Source of the DNA: Tetrapyrgos nigripes
Taxonomy: Eukaryota > Basidiomycota > Agaricomycetes > Agaricales > Campanellaceae
Assembly: GCA_013368315.1 (NCBI GenBank)
Contig: JAACJM010000013.1
Location: 372,001-436,000 of the forward strand
DNA length: 64,000 nucleotides
Direction of reading: 5' to 3'
Of this stretch, positions 47,297 through 58,696 are shown piece after piece. The notes beneath the pieces were generated by a model. That model was not told the origin of the DNA. It did no database searches and saw nothing but the letters and a program-made list of their open reading frames with translations. Each line of letters starts with the position of its first letter. Position 1 is the first letter of the stretch. The translations under genes were made by a program, and so were the position numbers.

Positions 47297-48232
47297 TTAG
47301 TTCCCTTTGGTGACCTTGTCCATGACTAGTTACAGTGTTATGTCGCGATAACGGCGATGAGGACGAAGACGACACCGTGGTAGGGACAGAGAAATTAAGG
47401 GTATCAGTAACTCATCCTCCAAAACATCAAAAATCCTACTCACCGCTCTCATGAGCGATCTCATCAAGGTCAGTACCCTGAATCTCTGCAGCGATACCAA
47501 CCAGGGCTCGCCTCAAAGCATCCTTGGACGACGCGAACAACATCTTCTGTTTGATCTTGGCCTTGTCCGGGGACCTGTAATCGTCATAAAGAGTCATATC
47601 AGCTCATCGTTCTCTAATCAGCTCCAATCGCAATCGCCTGCCATCGCAACCACAAACATAGACGTAGGCGGGCGCTCCACCAAACAAATCCGAGTCGCGA
47701 CAATGAAAGTGCGGCGATGGATAAGTTATTACGCGTGTGATGGAGACGGTGGATTGAGTAAGAATGAGGAAGATGGTCAGGGCGCTTGGAGGGTTTGGAA
47801 GTGGGATTCGGTCGGACAGGGGAGAATCGTCCTAGGTATGTATACATGCAACTAAAACCTCACTCACCACATGAAGAAACACAGCTTGTTCCTAGTCCCT
47901 CCCTCTTTCTGAAACTCGAAATCATATACAGCCCATCGGCATTCTCCCTCTGGGAGATCACCAAGGAATTCCTCGTAATCCGTCGAAGTAGACGTCTTCT
48001 CAACGATGATTTCCGTGTTGTCTTTGTTAAGGTTGTAGACGATGTATTTGAGATTCTCGCCGGTCTTGCTTTTGCGGAGCTTTAGGGCCTGGAACTCTTC
48101 GAGACAGAGGTCGTTGACGCCGACACCTGAGGAGGCCTAGACAAAGAAGGAAGCAAAGAAAGAAAGAAAGAAAGGACAATTGAGCATCTAATCCGAACTG
48201 AACATAAGGCAAAGTGGCGGAGAGCTCACCAT
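47297..48232 (-). CDS. COF1: Cofilin (ADF/cofilin actin-severing protein)
   Basis: Cofilin binds and severs actin filaments and speeds subunit loss, acting at cortical patches and rings. Four exons are read on the minus strand: an exon of only the ATG (48232-48230), then 48136-47868, 47574-47444 and 47325-47297, totalling 143 residues. The start reads [12 protein letters not shown], with the regulatory Ser region at the N-terminus. [57 protein letters not shown] and [15 protein letters not shown] are the hallmark segments, the last two being the long actin-binding helix. An intron straight after the ATG occurs in other fungal cofilins. It is adjacent to alpha-actinin, same strand. Confidence 0.96.
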
Positions 48233-48432
48233 GATGAGGAAGATATGAGATGGTGGTAAAGAATCAAGATGAAGATGTTTTTATATGACGTCGTGGCAGT
48301 GTAGAATCAGCACACGACTGTCCCTTACAGAGTATCCCAGGACCCAGACTGAGATCTGAGATAGGAGAGTTGATGTCTAATATAACTGTAGATAAAAAGA
48401 AATATTCTAGCCTAGTCATACAACAGATCTTA

Positions 48433-51162
48433 CTACGCAAACACATCATCCAACCATCGCTCATAATCATACTCTGGCTCTCCGACTTCATTCTTGGTAC
48501 TGGGCATCGCTTCCCGTAAGAAGTCAATTGATGGGCCTGGTAGATGCGCAATCCGCAAGTCGAGCTCTGTGACGAAAGGCTGCGCAGAGTAAATCAGCAG
48601 TGAATCGGAATGAGTCAAGGGTGTGGAACGTGTACAAACGCACCTTGTCTGAAGCGATGCCTCGGAAGGATTCACGAAGTTGATCTGGCGATGTTTGGTC
48701 TTCTGTTATATCCACCTAGCGAAATGACATGAGTTGCTTTCTCACTACTGGCTCGATGAGTACTGACCATAAGATTAATGAAGGCCTCAAACGTCACTGC
48801 GCCGTAGTCCTTCGTCAGTTGGTCATATATAAAATCCATATCCTGGTCCTAAAACCGTAGCCCACAGTCACTGAGCATGAAGTTTGCAAATTTCCGTAGT
48901 TGACGTACCGAGTACACAATACCCAGACTCGCCAACGCTGCAGTCATCTCCGACAGGCTAAGCACTTTGGAGTCATCTTTGTCGAAGTATCGGAACGTGC
49001 TTTCAAACTGCTCAAGCTGCGCAGGAGTCAAATTTGTCATATTCCGAGAGACAATCTAAGAAAGGTTGTGTCAGAAAAAGGAGCCACGACAGAGCATTTA
49101 TAGACCCTTACTTGATTGTCGATGAAAGTGAACTTTTTGTGTATGCTTTGCACCAACAACTCCAGTTCAAACTCGAGATCCTGTGTTGTGAAAACAGTGT
49201 AATCGTTCTCTTCCACGTTGGCTGCGCTGCACTGATCCTCTGCGTTTGCTACCACTTGTAGAGCATCTCCTAGCGCTGGTAATCGAGTCTGAATCTGTTC
49301 TACCAGCTGCTGCTGTACCTGTTGCAAAGTAGGTTTAGCCTGAAATTAGAAGAACCGACCGAAGACAAACCTCTAGTGGGCCATCGATGGCAGCCAATTC
49401 AGATGAAATGAGATGTAATCGATGCTCAAAATCGTTAGCTAGATCAGCGTAGGTTTTCCGTAGGGCCTCTTTGATTCTAACAAACAAAGATGAGCAGGGT
49501 ATCGGACAATAGCGTGTAAAGAAACTCACTGCCGTATTTGAGCATTAATTGCTCGTGACCTCTTGGCTTCAGATGCGAGCAGTGTCTTCCAAGCTTCATC
49601 CAAATCGGAAAGAGCTAGACCCTCCGGAGGAACATATTCCTTAAGACCGTACGTCTTGAGCTTGGTCTGAATGTTCCCGAAAAGGTTTGTGACATCTTGT
49701 TTCTCAGTGACCCAAGTTCGCTTCGTCATTTGTTTGTAAGCCGTAAAATCAGAGGATTGTTCCTTGGCGTCTGCATATGTCCCTGAAAAGGAGGTAGCCA
49801 GCCATTGATCCTGTTTCTCGGAAAGAGTGGAAAGAAGCTAGAAAAAAGGAGTAGTTAGAATCTGGATAGGATCAGTGACCATATCACTGACCAGTCGTAT
49901 CCGGCGCTCATAATCATTTCTGGATAACCAGACCGATTGCATGAGTTCTGCAAACTTGACTACGCGACGTGATACCGTCTCTGCCTGATCTATTGCACAA
50001 TGTGAGCAGCTCGAATACCGCAGAAGACACAATATTCTGACCCATTGTTGAGAATGCATGGAAAAAACTCGCGATGTAGGTCATGACACTACGTTCGTCG
50101 GGATGGTTGGAATCGCATAAATCTTCTACCTCCAGAAGTTGCTAGTCTCGTTGCATGAGTACTGGAAACGATACACGAGAATGTAGGGCTCACAGGTATA
50201 TTGAGGTGTTCTGCCGCGATTGTAAATGCCAGTCTTGTATTTCCATGACGGTCAGTCTAGTGGAAATGGCAATTAGATAACCCAAGACTAGCACGGAAGG
50301 ACCGACCTTATTTAGTTTATCATAGTCTAGGAGATCCGGTCGATGGCAGTGGATGAGAGCGCAGCTTTCGTTTGGGAGTCAGAAGAGGCGCTGAGGCATC
50401 GAGGATGGAACCGTACATACAGGGCAAGTCCGTCAGACCAACTCAGAGAAAAATCTTGCACGTTAACTTCTTTATATGGTTCCGTCTTGCGTTGACACCA
50501 CAGCAGAAGACCTTCTTTGGCTGATAGACCTTCTTCACTTTCAAGTTGCGATGGATTAGCGTCAAATAAACGACTAGAGGTGAGGGTCGGCGCACCTAAT
50601 ATCCGCTATGGTAAACCGTAGGATCAGTGTCCATATCATGCCCAGAATAAGTTTCAGGTTGCCATCAATGATATCTGCGCATAATGAGCCGACTGAAAGA
50701 AAGAGTCGAAGCAGCGAAATGACCTTCAGGACCGATGTTCATGAGTTTGACCCCTCTTGAAGTTATGAATTCCAGCGCTTTGTTCACATTCTCTGCTTTC
50801 TGGACTCGCATTCGAGGGTTCTTGTTATACCGACCGAGTGATGTGTCACCTAATTCGAAAGGGTAAATCGCAGGAGCTCGAAGGATCCATCGTGTTTCAG
50901 CATACCCATAATTTCCTAGAAACCTGCATCGATGAAGAGTGCGTATAGGAGAATAATACGACTACGCACCATGAGTTGAATCAGTCGGACACCATCTGAC
51001 AGATCTTGGACCAACGAGGACATTGGAGGGTAGCCATTTGATTCTAGTTTCGTATTAAGCCTTGAAGGTGGTGAGCGAGAGAAGGTCCCTGACTTTTGGA
51101 AACGAATACCATTTACGAAAGGTTCTTTCTTGTGTATCGCGGGACCTTGTCTCCAGAGACAT
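48433..51162 (-). CDS. ain1: Alpha-actinin-like actin cross-linker
   Basis: Alpha-actinin bundles actin filaments, in fungi mainly at the cytokinetic ring. The minus-strand gene has many short introns; the first splits FRKW from [20 protein letters not shown]. The start [18 protein letters not shown] and [19 protein letters not shown] followed by [20 protein letters not shown] mark the first calponin-homology domain. [14 protein letters not shown] and [11 protein letters not shown] mark the second (near 50.5 kb). A helical spectrin-like rod covers about 50.1-49.1 kb. The C-terminus has EF-hand-like units: [17 protein letters not shown] with ligands at the canonical positions, then [14 protein letters not shown], and ends [14 protein letters not shown] did not fix every exon edge, so total length is not given. 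Confidence 0.9.
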
Positions 51163-51301
51163 GGGAGCAGAGAAGAAGGATTATTGAAGCAGACTAAGGT
51201 AGACGGTGAGCAAACAGCCGGCAGACGGCTCAGACGCGCTTATAAACAACGCGTCTGATTCTTGTCCTCTACTCCCACCTTTTCCTCCTTTCACGACCGC
51301 C
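51163..51301. promoter_or_regulatory. Divergent promoter of alpha-actinin and POB3
   Basis: Only 139 bp separate the two start codons. The interval has an 8-bp inverted repeat, CAGACGCG (51231-51238) and CGCGTCTG (51250-51257), around CTTATAAACAA. The right arm overlaps ACGCGT (51249-51254), identical to the MCB box bound by the MBF complex that drives G1/S genes in yeasts. TATAAA at 51241-51246 is a possible TATA box for POB3. The regulatory role is inference from the motifs. Confidence 0.5.
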
Positions 51302-53642
51302 ATGACCACCCAGTTCGACCATATCTACCACGGGCTTTCTCCTGATCTCGGCAGTATGTATTTCAAAAGTTTTTAGGTCCTTTCCCTTTCTAAACACCAC
51401 CTTAGAACTCCGTGTCGCTGCCAGTGGAATAGCATGGAAGGGCACCGAAAGCGATGGCGTAATCGCTATCAGGTCCGAAGATATTAGATGGGCCCAATGG
51501 CTTCGTGTAGCGCGCAATTTTCAGTTGAGAATAGGCCTGAAGGACCACCGCAGGGAGATTTTTGACGGGTTCAGTCGAGAGGTACGTGTCTAGGTTGCTG
51601 GGTTCTCCTTTTGGTTCTAATATCACTCTTCTCGGCCAGGACCACGACAAAGTCCAGTCTCTCCTCAAAAATCACTTTGCCATCACCCTTGAAACTCGCG
51701 ACATATCCCTGAAAGGTTGGAACTGGGGTGTCACTGACTTTCAAGGTAAGTTGACGCGATTTGCGAGCCGAGTCATAAATCAATGCAAGCCTTTTTCGGT
51801 GCCTAGGACAAGATCTTGTGTTTACAGTATCAGACAAAACGGCCTTTGAGCTACCTCTACAGTATGTAGCCAACTCGAATATTGCAGGACGTACGGAGGT
51901 CTCTCTTGAGTTTTCAAACCTCCCCAAGTCTAAAGGCGGAGACGAAATGGCCGAAATTCGTTTTTATGTCCCCGGTACCGTCTCCAAACTCAGAGGCTCA
52001 GACGCTGGCTCTGGCGCAGAGGACAATGAAGACGACGAAATCAGCGCTGCTCAAGTGTTCCACGACCTCATCAAAGAAAAGGCAGATATCGGACAAGTCT
52101 CGGGTGACATGATTCTCTCCTTTGAGGAGGTTCTGGTTTTGACTCCTCGTGGTCGATACGACGTCGTCATGTACCCTGACTTTTTACGGCTTCGAGGAAA
52201 AACCTACGACTACAAAATTGTCTACACCAAAATTTCGAGGCTATTTTTGCTTCCAAAAGATGACCAACACGTTCTCTTCATCGTAAGTGATCTTTTCGTG
52301 ACGTTTCTGGCCTCGTATTTACGCCCTTGCTTCTCAGCTTGCGCTGAACCAACCCATCAGGCAGGGTCAGACAGAGTACATGTACCTTGTCATGCAATTC
52401 AGTCGTGAGGAAGAGACTACTGCAGAGCTTAACATGGATGAGTGAGTGACATGTTATCATATTGCCAACCCAATGTCTGACTACTTGTCACAGAGAGGAA
52501 GTCGCCAAATACGACAAACTGAAGAAAAACTACGACGAGCCAACCTTTGAGGTCGTATCAAGTGTTTTCCGCGCCTTATCCAGCAAGAAAATCATCAGTT
52601 CTGGCTCTTTCCAAAGGTAGTTTTCTTTTCTTCGGCTTCCCTCCCTTCCTTCAAGCTAATCACTCTCCACAATCATTTAGTCGCAACGGACACCCAGGCA
52701 TCAAAGCCAACCTCAAAGCCACCCAAGGCGACCTCTTCATGCTCGAAAAATACATCTTCTTCGTCTCCAAACAACCCACCCTCATCGAACTCTCCGACGT
52801 CCACCAAGTCATCTTTTCCCGAGTCGGAGCTAGCATGGGTGCCGCTGCCGCACGTACCTTTGATCTCAAAATCGTCACCAAAGGCGGTCCAGAGTATACC
52901 TTCTCTTCGATTAACAAGGAGGAACATGAGCCTACGGAAATGTTTTTGAAAGAGAAGAAGATTAGGATTAAGAATGAGATGATGCCTGATGCGGATTTGT
53001 TGATGGCTGCTGCTGTGGACGATGATGATGAGGATATGGGGAGTGTGTCGGATAATAGTGAGCCGAGGGCTAAGAAGGTTAGGACTGGAGGTGCTGATGA
53101 TGATGAGGACAGTTCGGAGGATGGTCAGTTTCTAACTTTTTCGGGTACATGGTGACGATTTACTAACAGCCCTACCTTTCCCTTCAGAGGACTTCCAAGC
53201 ATCTTCCACAGACGAAGGCTCACCAAGCGAGGACGATTCTTCAGAAGGAGGTGCAGACACTGCTTCTGATGCCAGTGGAGACCGTGACTTTGCCAAAAAG
53301 AAGAAAAAGGCGAAGGGCAAGGCTAAAGAAAACGGTGATGCACCTAAGAAGAAGAAGGCTAAAAAGGGAGACGCAAACGAGAGTGATGCGGATGATAGCG
53401 ATGGAGAGGAGAAACCAAAGAAGGCTGCGCCGAAGCCTAAACCCAAGAAGAAGAGTGATGCTATGGACGTTGACGAGGATAAACCCAAGCCGAAGCCGAA
53501 GCCGAAGCCTAAACCCAAAGCTAAGAAGGACGATGACTCGATGGATGTCGATGAGGACAAGCCACGTCCCAAGCCTAAGCCCAAGCAGGCTGCTGCTCAA
53601 GAGGACGAGCCTCCCAAGAAGAAGCAGAAAACCGCAGATTAG
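51302..53642 (+). CDS. POB3: FACT histone chaperone subunit Pob3 (SSRP1 family)
   Basis: With Spt16, Pob3 forms FACT, which loosens and rebuilds nucleosomes during transcription and replication. Eight exons (51302-51353, 51406-51581, 51640-51745, 51807-52282, 52338-52441, 52494-52616, 52681-53123, 53188-53642) give 644 residues. The N-terminal dimerisation domain begins MTTQFDHIYHGLSPDLGKLR. The middle double-PH region contains GRYDVVMYPDFLRLRGKTYD, KISRLFLLPKDDQ, YMYLVMQFSREEE, SRNGHPGIKANLKATQG and LSDVHQVIFSRVG. An acidic stretch (DDDDEDMGSVSDNSE) follows, then a Lys/Pro tail with repeated MDVDEDKPKPKPKPK-type segments. There is no HMG box, as in yeast Pob3, where a separate Nhp6 protein supplies it. 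Confidence 0.96.
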
Positions 53643-54009
53643 TTGTAGTTCGATTTTCGCTTTTTGCCCTCCTTCGCTTTCGTTGCTATTGTAGTACCCT
53701 TCCATATACATCTTCATCTTGTTTCTCCAGTTTCTTGTGTATTTTATGTGATTACTACAACAGAGAACCTACATTTCGGTGAATAAATCGATGTGTACGG
53801 CTATGCAGATATAAATGATGGTGATAATGATACAACTGATGGAAGGAAGGAGAGACGGTATCATCAAAGGAGTGGGTAAAGTATCACAGAAGGAAACGAG
53901 GAAGGAGTGTTAGATGTGATGAAACTGAGATATCCAAACGAATGAACGAGTTACAGAATCAAGCAGAAAAATGATAAACCAAGAAAGGATTAAGGTAGAT
54001 GTGAGTATT
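53643..54009. other. Convergent 3' region between POB3 and the RA-PH gene
   Basis: The 367 bases hold the two 3' UTRs. GAATAAATCG at about 53.78 kb may be a POB3 polyadenylation signal. No gene was seen. Confidence 0.5.
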
Positions 54010-57000
54010 CTATGATTGTCGCTGTAAGAGCGACCCAGGCTCGAAGACGGGGTTGTTCAAATTCAACAGAGGTTTTTGAGCACCCTTCCGTGTAGTATTC
54101 CGTTGCAAGCCAGTTGCACCGGTAGCGCCTGGAGCAGCAGCGGCGGACTGAGAAAGGACATGGCGCTCCTGGAAGAGTACGTACGACTATGAAAATACAC
54201 ATGAGAATCACCGAGTCTTCTCAGTAAGATAAACTTACCCGAGCCAGGAGAATCTTTTCCATCCACGCCTCTCCTTTATCCAGTCTGCAAGAAAACATGT
54301 GTAGATAATCCGCGGTATCCTCGAAAAAGGATAGATTGTCGGTAGATTTGAGAGCGAATGTATATTCCTTTGGTGCCTTGAGAAGGCGCGTTACCCGATA
54401 GACGTCGAAATTGGAGAGAGAACATAGCATGACTTCGTCCTTGCCCTGCATACACAAAACAAAGAGTTAGACAGACTTGAAAAATGAGAATACCGGAGAA
54501 GAAAATGTACGTTATCGCGCTTTGACAGCCATAAGCTATGCTCCCTCAATACCATGTAGCGTTTGACCCATTTGCCACGTTTGGCCTCCCACTCGATGTA
54601 GCCGGAATACGTAGGCGAAGCGCTGGGAAGAGCCTGAAGACGTAAAAGCCACTTTCAGCACCTCGCAAACCGGAAAAAGCAAAGCAATGGACTCACCGAA
54701 CGACTAAGCAAGGGCGCGAAGGGCGTAAGCTTGATCAGAAACACATTGACAAGCTTGTCCTTATTCCAAGAAGCTTCGATATCCGATAAACGTTCAAAGC
54801 TCCTTATGGGACGTTCTGCAGAAGGAAAACAGCCAAGGGGTCAGAAAACCCTGACGACAAAAGAAGAAAGCAGTAAAGACCCACCCATCCCGAAATCTTG
54901 AGCAATCTCAAACAACATCCACCCTCCAGTTCCTCTCCACTCCTTCAACCCACCCTGTGCCTCAACCATCTTGATAACCTCCCCAGCATTCGTATTGGGA
55001 TTAATCTCCACAACCACAAACCGCTGTCTATCACCAATAAACACTCTCTGCTGTACCAACGCATGTTTTGCATTCGCTTCCTTCTGTCGAGCAATCAATT
55101 CTGAAGGAGGCGGGACAGGTGGTCTAGAGCCAGGTGGTGTCTGACTCTGACCAGTGACAGCAACGCTTTGATCCAACGACCTTTTACCCACGCTCATAGG
55201 CGACCGTTCATCCATGCTACGTTTTGGAACGGGAATGGGTATGGAATTGGGGAGTGGAGGTGCATCTGCTGTCAGCGTCATAGCCCTTCCTCTCTGACCC
55301 TGAACATCTCCCCTCGAAACACTCTTTGACCTTTGTCTGGAGAATGTTGCGCTTCTCTGTACAGGTGCATCTGCAACAGGAGCAGGGAGGGGAGTGGTCG
55401 GGACAAGGGTATTGAGATCCTCCATTCTCCTGGGCTCGTTGTGGAACGACCTCATCTGACGAACCGTTTTCACCGGGACGGCAGTAGACGTGGGGTTATC
55501 GAATAAAGCGTACTCCTTCTGATTTTGGCTGTGATTCTGATTCAAATGAGTCAACATATCACTTGCAGAAACTCGACGACTTACAGGAATAGAAGGAGCA
55601 TCCATACCAGACACATGTTGATGTTGATGGGTATGAGCACGTCGACTTGCACCCTTACCCTGCATAGCCGACGCAGCAGCTTCCTGGGCGCTAGACATCA
55701 CAGCGGGCATCGCAGCAGCTGCCCCGGGTGGCAACGTATGCAACATCTCTGCTTGTCGCGCCAAGGCGTCATTCTTCGCTTGCTTCTCCTTGGCTCGCTC
55801 CTTCCTCTTCTTTTCCCTCGCTTCGCGGTCCTTGGCACGGATACTCTGTTGAGCTCTAAGCGCAGTTGGGATACTCTGAGCTAGCGGGACGTCGTCGTCC
55901 TCATCTTCGTCTGAAGATGGTGAACGGGAATGTGTATGTGTACGGGATTGCGGTCGAGATTGGGACTGAGATCGGGACTGGGATTGAGATCTGCGTGATT
56001 GTGATTGTTGCAAGTGAGCTTGTGACCGCAAGTGTGAATGCGAAGGGCGTCGAGTCTGAGGCAGACCCTGCACGGCAGGAGAAGCAGACCCATAATCATC
56101 TTCACTTTCCTCTTCAGAAGTCGCCGAAACCTCATCAGAAGAAAACGCAAGACGTCTTGACATGTTCCTTCTGTAACCGTCCTCGTCTTCATCGTCTTCC
56201 TCACGCCGATGGCCCGAGCCTCGTCCATGACCGTGTCCGTTTGAGTTTGGAGCACCGGACTCATTTCTTCCTCGCCCATTGCCATTTCCATTCCCATACT
56301 CATAACTCCCATTGCTTTTAGCCCTCTCCCTTCCTGACCCAGACCCATATCCCGAATCAACCATTGCTCCGCTCCTCCCGTTTCCTCCACTCGCACCACT
56401 CATAGGCGAAGAAGGATAAACTCTCTCCCGCGTCGTCGTTGACATCATCATCGTCTGCATCTGTGTGTTCGTCATACTCGGTCTCCTCCTATCCCGATCT
56501 CCAAAACTATAACGACTCTGATACCCCGAGTTCGAATCACCCGCCAGTCCCAGAGCTTCCTGTTCCCAATCCTCCAGTGCGGTTGGGATAAACTTTTTTT
56601 GGCTTGGGCTTGGGGTACCGATCAAAGTTGTCGTAGAGCTGGAAGTCGCACTCTCCTTCCTCGCTCTTAATGTTCGCACGGTTCCCACGCTAGAGCCCCC
56701 AGAACCCGACATACCGTAATTAGGCTCTAAAAGGGTGGGCGTTGGCATGTCCACAGGTAGTGTTGGTATTGGCGTCGATGAAGACGTGGATGTGGACGGC
56801 GTTGGGGTTGGTGTTATGGACGTGGGTCGCGAAGTCGATGTTGGGGTAGATATAGATGTGGTAAATGGAATAGAAGAGGTTGCGAGAACGGATGTAGTAG
56901 AAGTAGTGTTGGTGGTTGCACTAAAAAAAGGATCTTGTGACGTTGATGTAGACTTCGTTACACAGGCTTGGCTATTAAAGTCCTGTGTGCCTGTCGTTGG

Positions 57001-58557
57001 GATAGCCGAGCAGTTTGATGCCGCGGCGGTTGTTGATGACGATGATGATGGACAGGAGTCTAAATCCGTATTGGAAATGGCGATGGATGGGGAGGTGGGC
57101 GATGATGATAGTGAGGGGGAGACAGGATCAGAGGTTATATCTATAGGGGAGTCGACTGGTAATGTACCAGTCAAGGAAGTGAATGTTCCCGTTTCACTTG
57201 TCACTGTCAATAGTGACAATTCGGGAGGGGATTGAGAGACGTGTGTTTGGCTCAAGGCAGCTCCTATTATATAGAGATCACGCTCAGGATCATCAAACAA
57301 CGGCACGCCTGCAAGCTCCTCATCATCAATCCACAGAGAAGCGACGTGACAACTTGGAGCGACGGCTGAGGCTGGGGAATCGGACATGTCGCCGAGAAGA
57401 TTTTGCCTATTCGGAATGTTCCGAGAGTTACGGAACGGTAATCCGAGCGCAGCAAGAGTCTGCTGGTTTTCTGCTGCGGTGTCGCTAGATGCTGAGCAGG
57501 AAGATTGGCTTGAAGAAGAGTAGAGCGATTCTGATTCGCTGTCATCTTTTGGACGCTGGTAAGGGAGTTCGGACTCGGAAGGGGACCAGTATGGATTGGA
57601 GTGGCGATTACGGAAGTTGGCGCGGATGGCAGTATCGCGGTCACGGCCATCTAAAAATACAGTTGTGGATTGTAATGGGTTGTGATTGTAGGATATATAA
57701 TCTTCACTGGATGAACGGGCATGAACGGTGTCGTTTTCGTTTTCGGTAAATAGAGGAGATAGAGGCCCTAAGGTGCTCCATGTGCTCTCGCTCCCATGAG
57801 AGTAGGACCTCTGCAAGTCCCAGGAATGCGGGTCATATCCATAGTTGGACTCTGAGGAGGAGGAGGAGGAAAGGCGGCGATGGTTGCCGTCTTCAGACTC
57901 TGATGAATTACGCGTCATGTAGGAATCCGACGCGTCTTCTGCGTCTTCCTCGGATTCATCAAGCGAGGGTAGATCACTGAATGGTGTGAACTGGTAGTAA
58001 TCTATGTCACTTTCCTCAAAGTTGGTACGAACCGGCGAACGCGATTCTAGATCAGAAAGGAAACTTGCTCCGCAGCGGGAGGGCCCAGCAAGGAAGAAAT
58101 CCTGACCACTCCCTTCAGATGATGGGGGAGTCTGGGCTTCTGGATGCAGATCCCACGGTTCAAAAGGAAGCTGAGCGCCTACACGGCCTTTACGCGGCTA
58201 CGCAAAAATATTAGAGTTGCATTCGTGAACGAGTGCGAGACGACGGACTTTTTTGGGCAGTGTAAAGTGAACATCCTCATGAGACAGAGTGCGCAGAGAG
58301 GGAAGAGAGGGTCGAGGACGAAAAGCGGGTTTGGCGCGAGCGGGTGTGAGTCTCGGGAAGGAGGCCATACGATGTGCATGGGTACGCGTCGGAGATGGAG
58401 CAAGACGCGAAGCTGGAAAGTCTAGAGGAGAGCTGGACTTGGCTGGAGTTGAGGCAGCAAAAGGATCATCATCGAGGAGGTCCGGAGCAACATTTGAGGG
58501 AGGGACAGCAAAGGCGTCGAGGCTGCTGTGTGAGTCTGAGGGAACATAGAGACTCAT
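54010..58557 (-). CDS. Large RA and PH domain protein (adaptor-like)
   Basis: The protein is about 1,300 residues long, mostly low-complexity. Serine-rich, Thr/Ser/Pro, Gly/Asn/Arg (SNGHGHGRGSGHRREED) and Ser/Arg/Gln (SQSRSQSQSRPQSRTHTHSR) tracts precede a Lys/Arg/Glu coiled segment. The folded part is C-terminal: a Ras-association-like domain (RVFIGDRQRFVVVEINP, then GGWMLFEIAQDFGMERPI, exon junction near 54.88/54.82 kb), then a PH domain (YIEWEAKRGKWVKRYMVL to EYTFALKSTDNLSFF). The RA-then-PH order recalls Grb7/RIAM-type adaptors, which link Ras-like GTPases to membranes. That role is inference. C-terminal exons include 54010-54190, 54239-54445 and 54511-54633. Near 58.2 kb a TAG falls in frame; an intron of about 60 nt (GTTCAC...CTCAG) would remove it. 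The first Met could also be at 58614. Confidence 0.8.
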
Positions 58558-58696
58558 GGGATGGAGCGAAACAGAAACAGCATCAAGACCCGCAGTATAT
58601 GTTATTTGATTCAATTCAAAAATTGGACAATACTATTTGTCAACATGAACCCCTTTTCTTGGTTCCTGAAGCTTTTGCTGATCAAGTTTTCTAGAA
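58558..58696. promoter_or_regulatory. Divergent promoter of the RA-PH and WD40 genes
   Basis: The start codons are 139 bp apart. The interval includes an AT-rich core (TTATTTGATTCAATTCAAAA) and no recognised TATA box. If the RA-PH gene starts at its upstream Met (58614) the interval shrinks to about 80 bp. Confidence 0.4.

Noticed and set aside
53132..53717. Minus-strand Leu/Gly/Phe/Ser-rich frames resembling membrane proteins
   Set aside because: They are antisense of the Lys/Pro/Glu/Asp tail of Pob3; the hydrophobic look comes from reading AAG and GAC codons backwards.
56735..57235. 166-codon Val/Asp/Gly-rich + strand frame
   Set aside because: It is the antisense of the Thr/Ser/Pro-rich part of the RA-PH protein.
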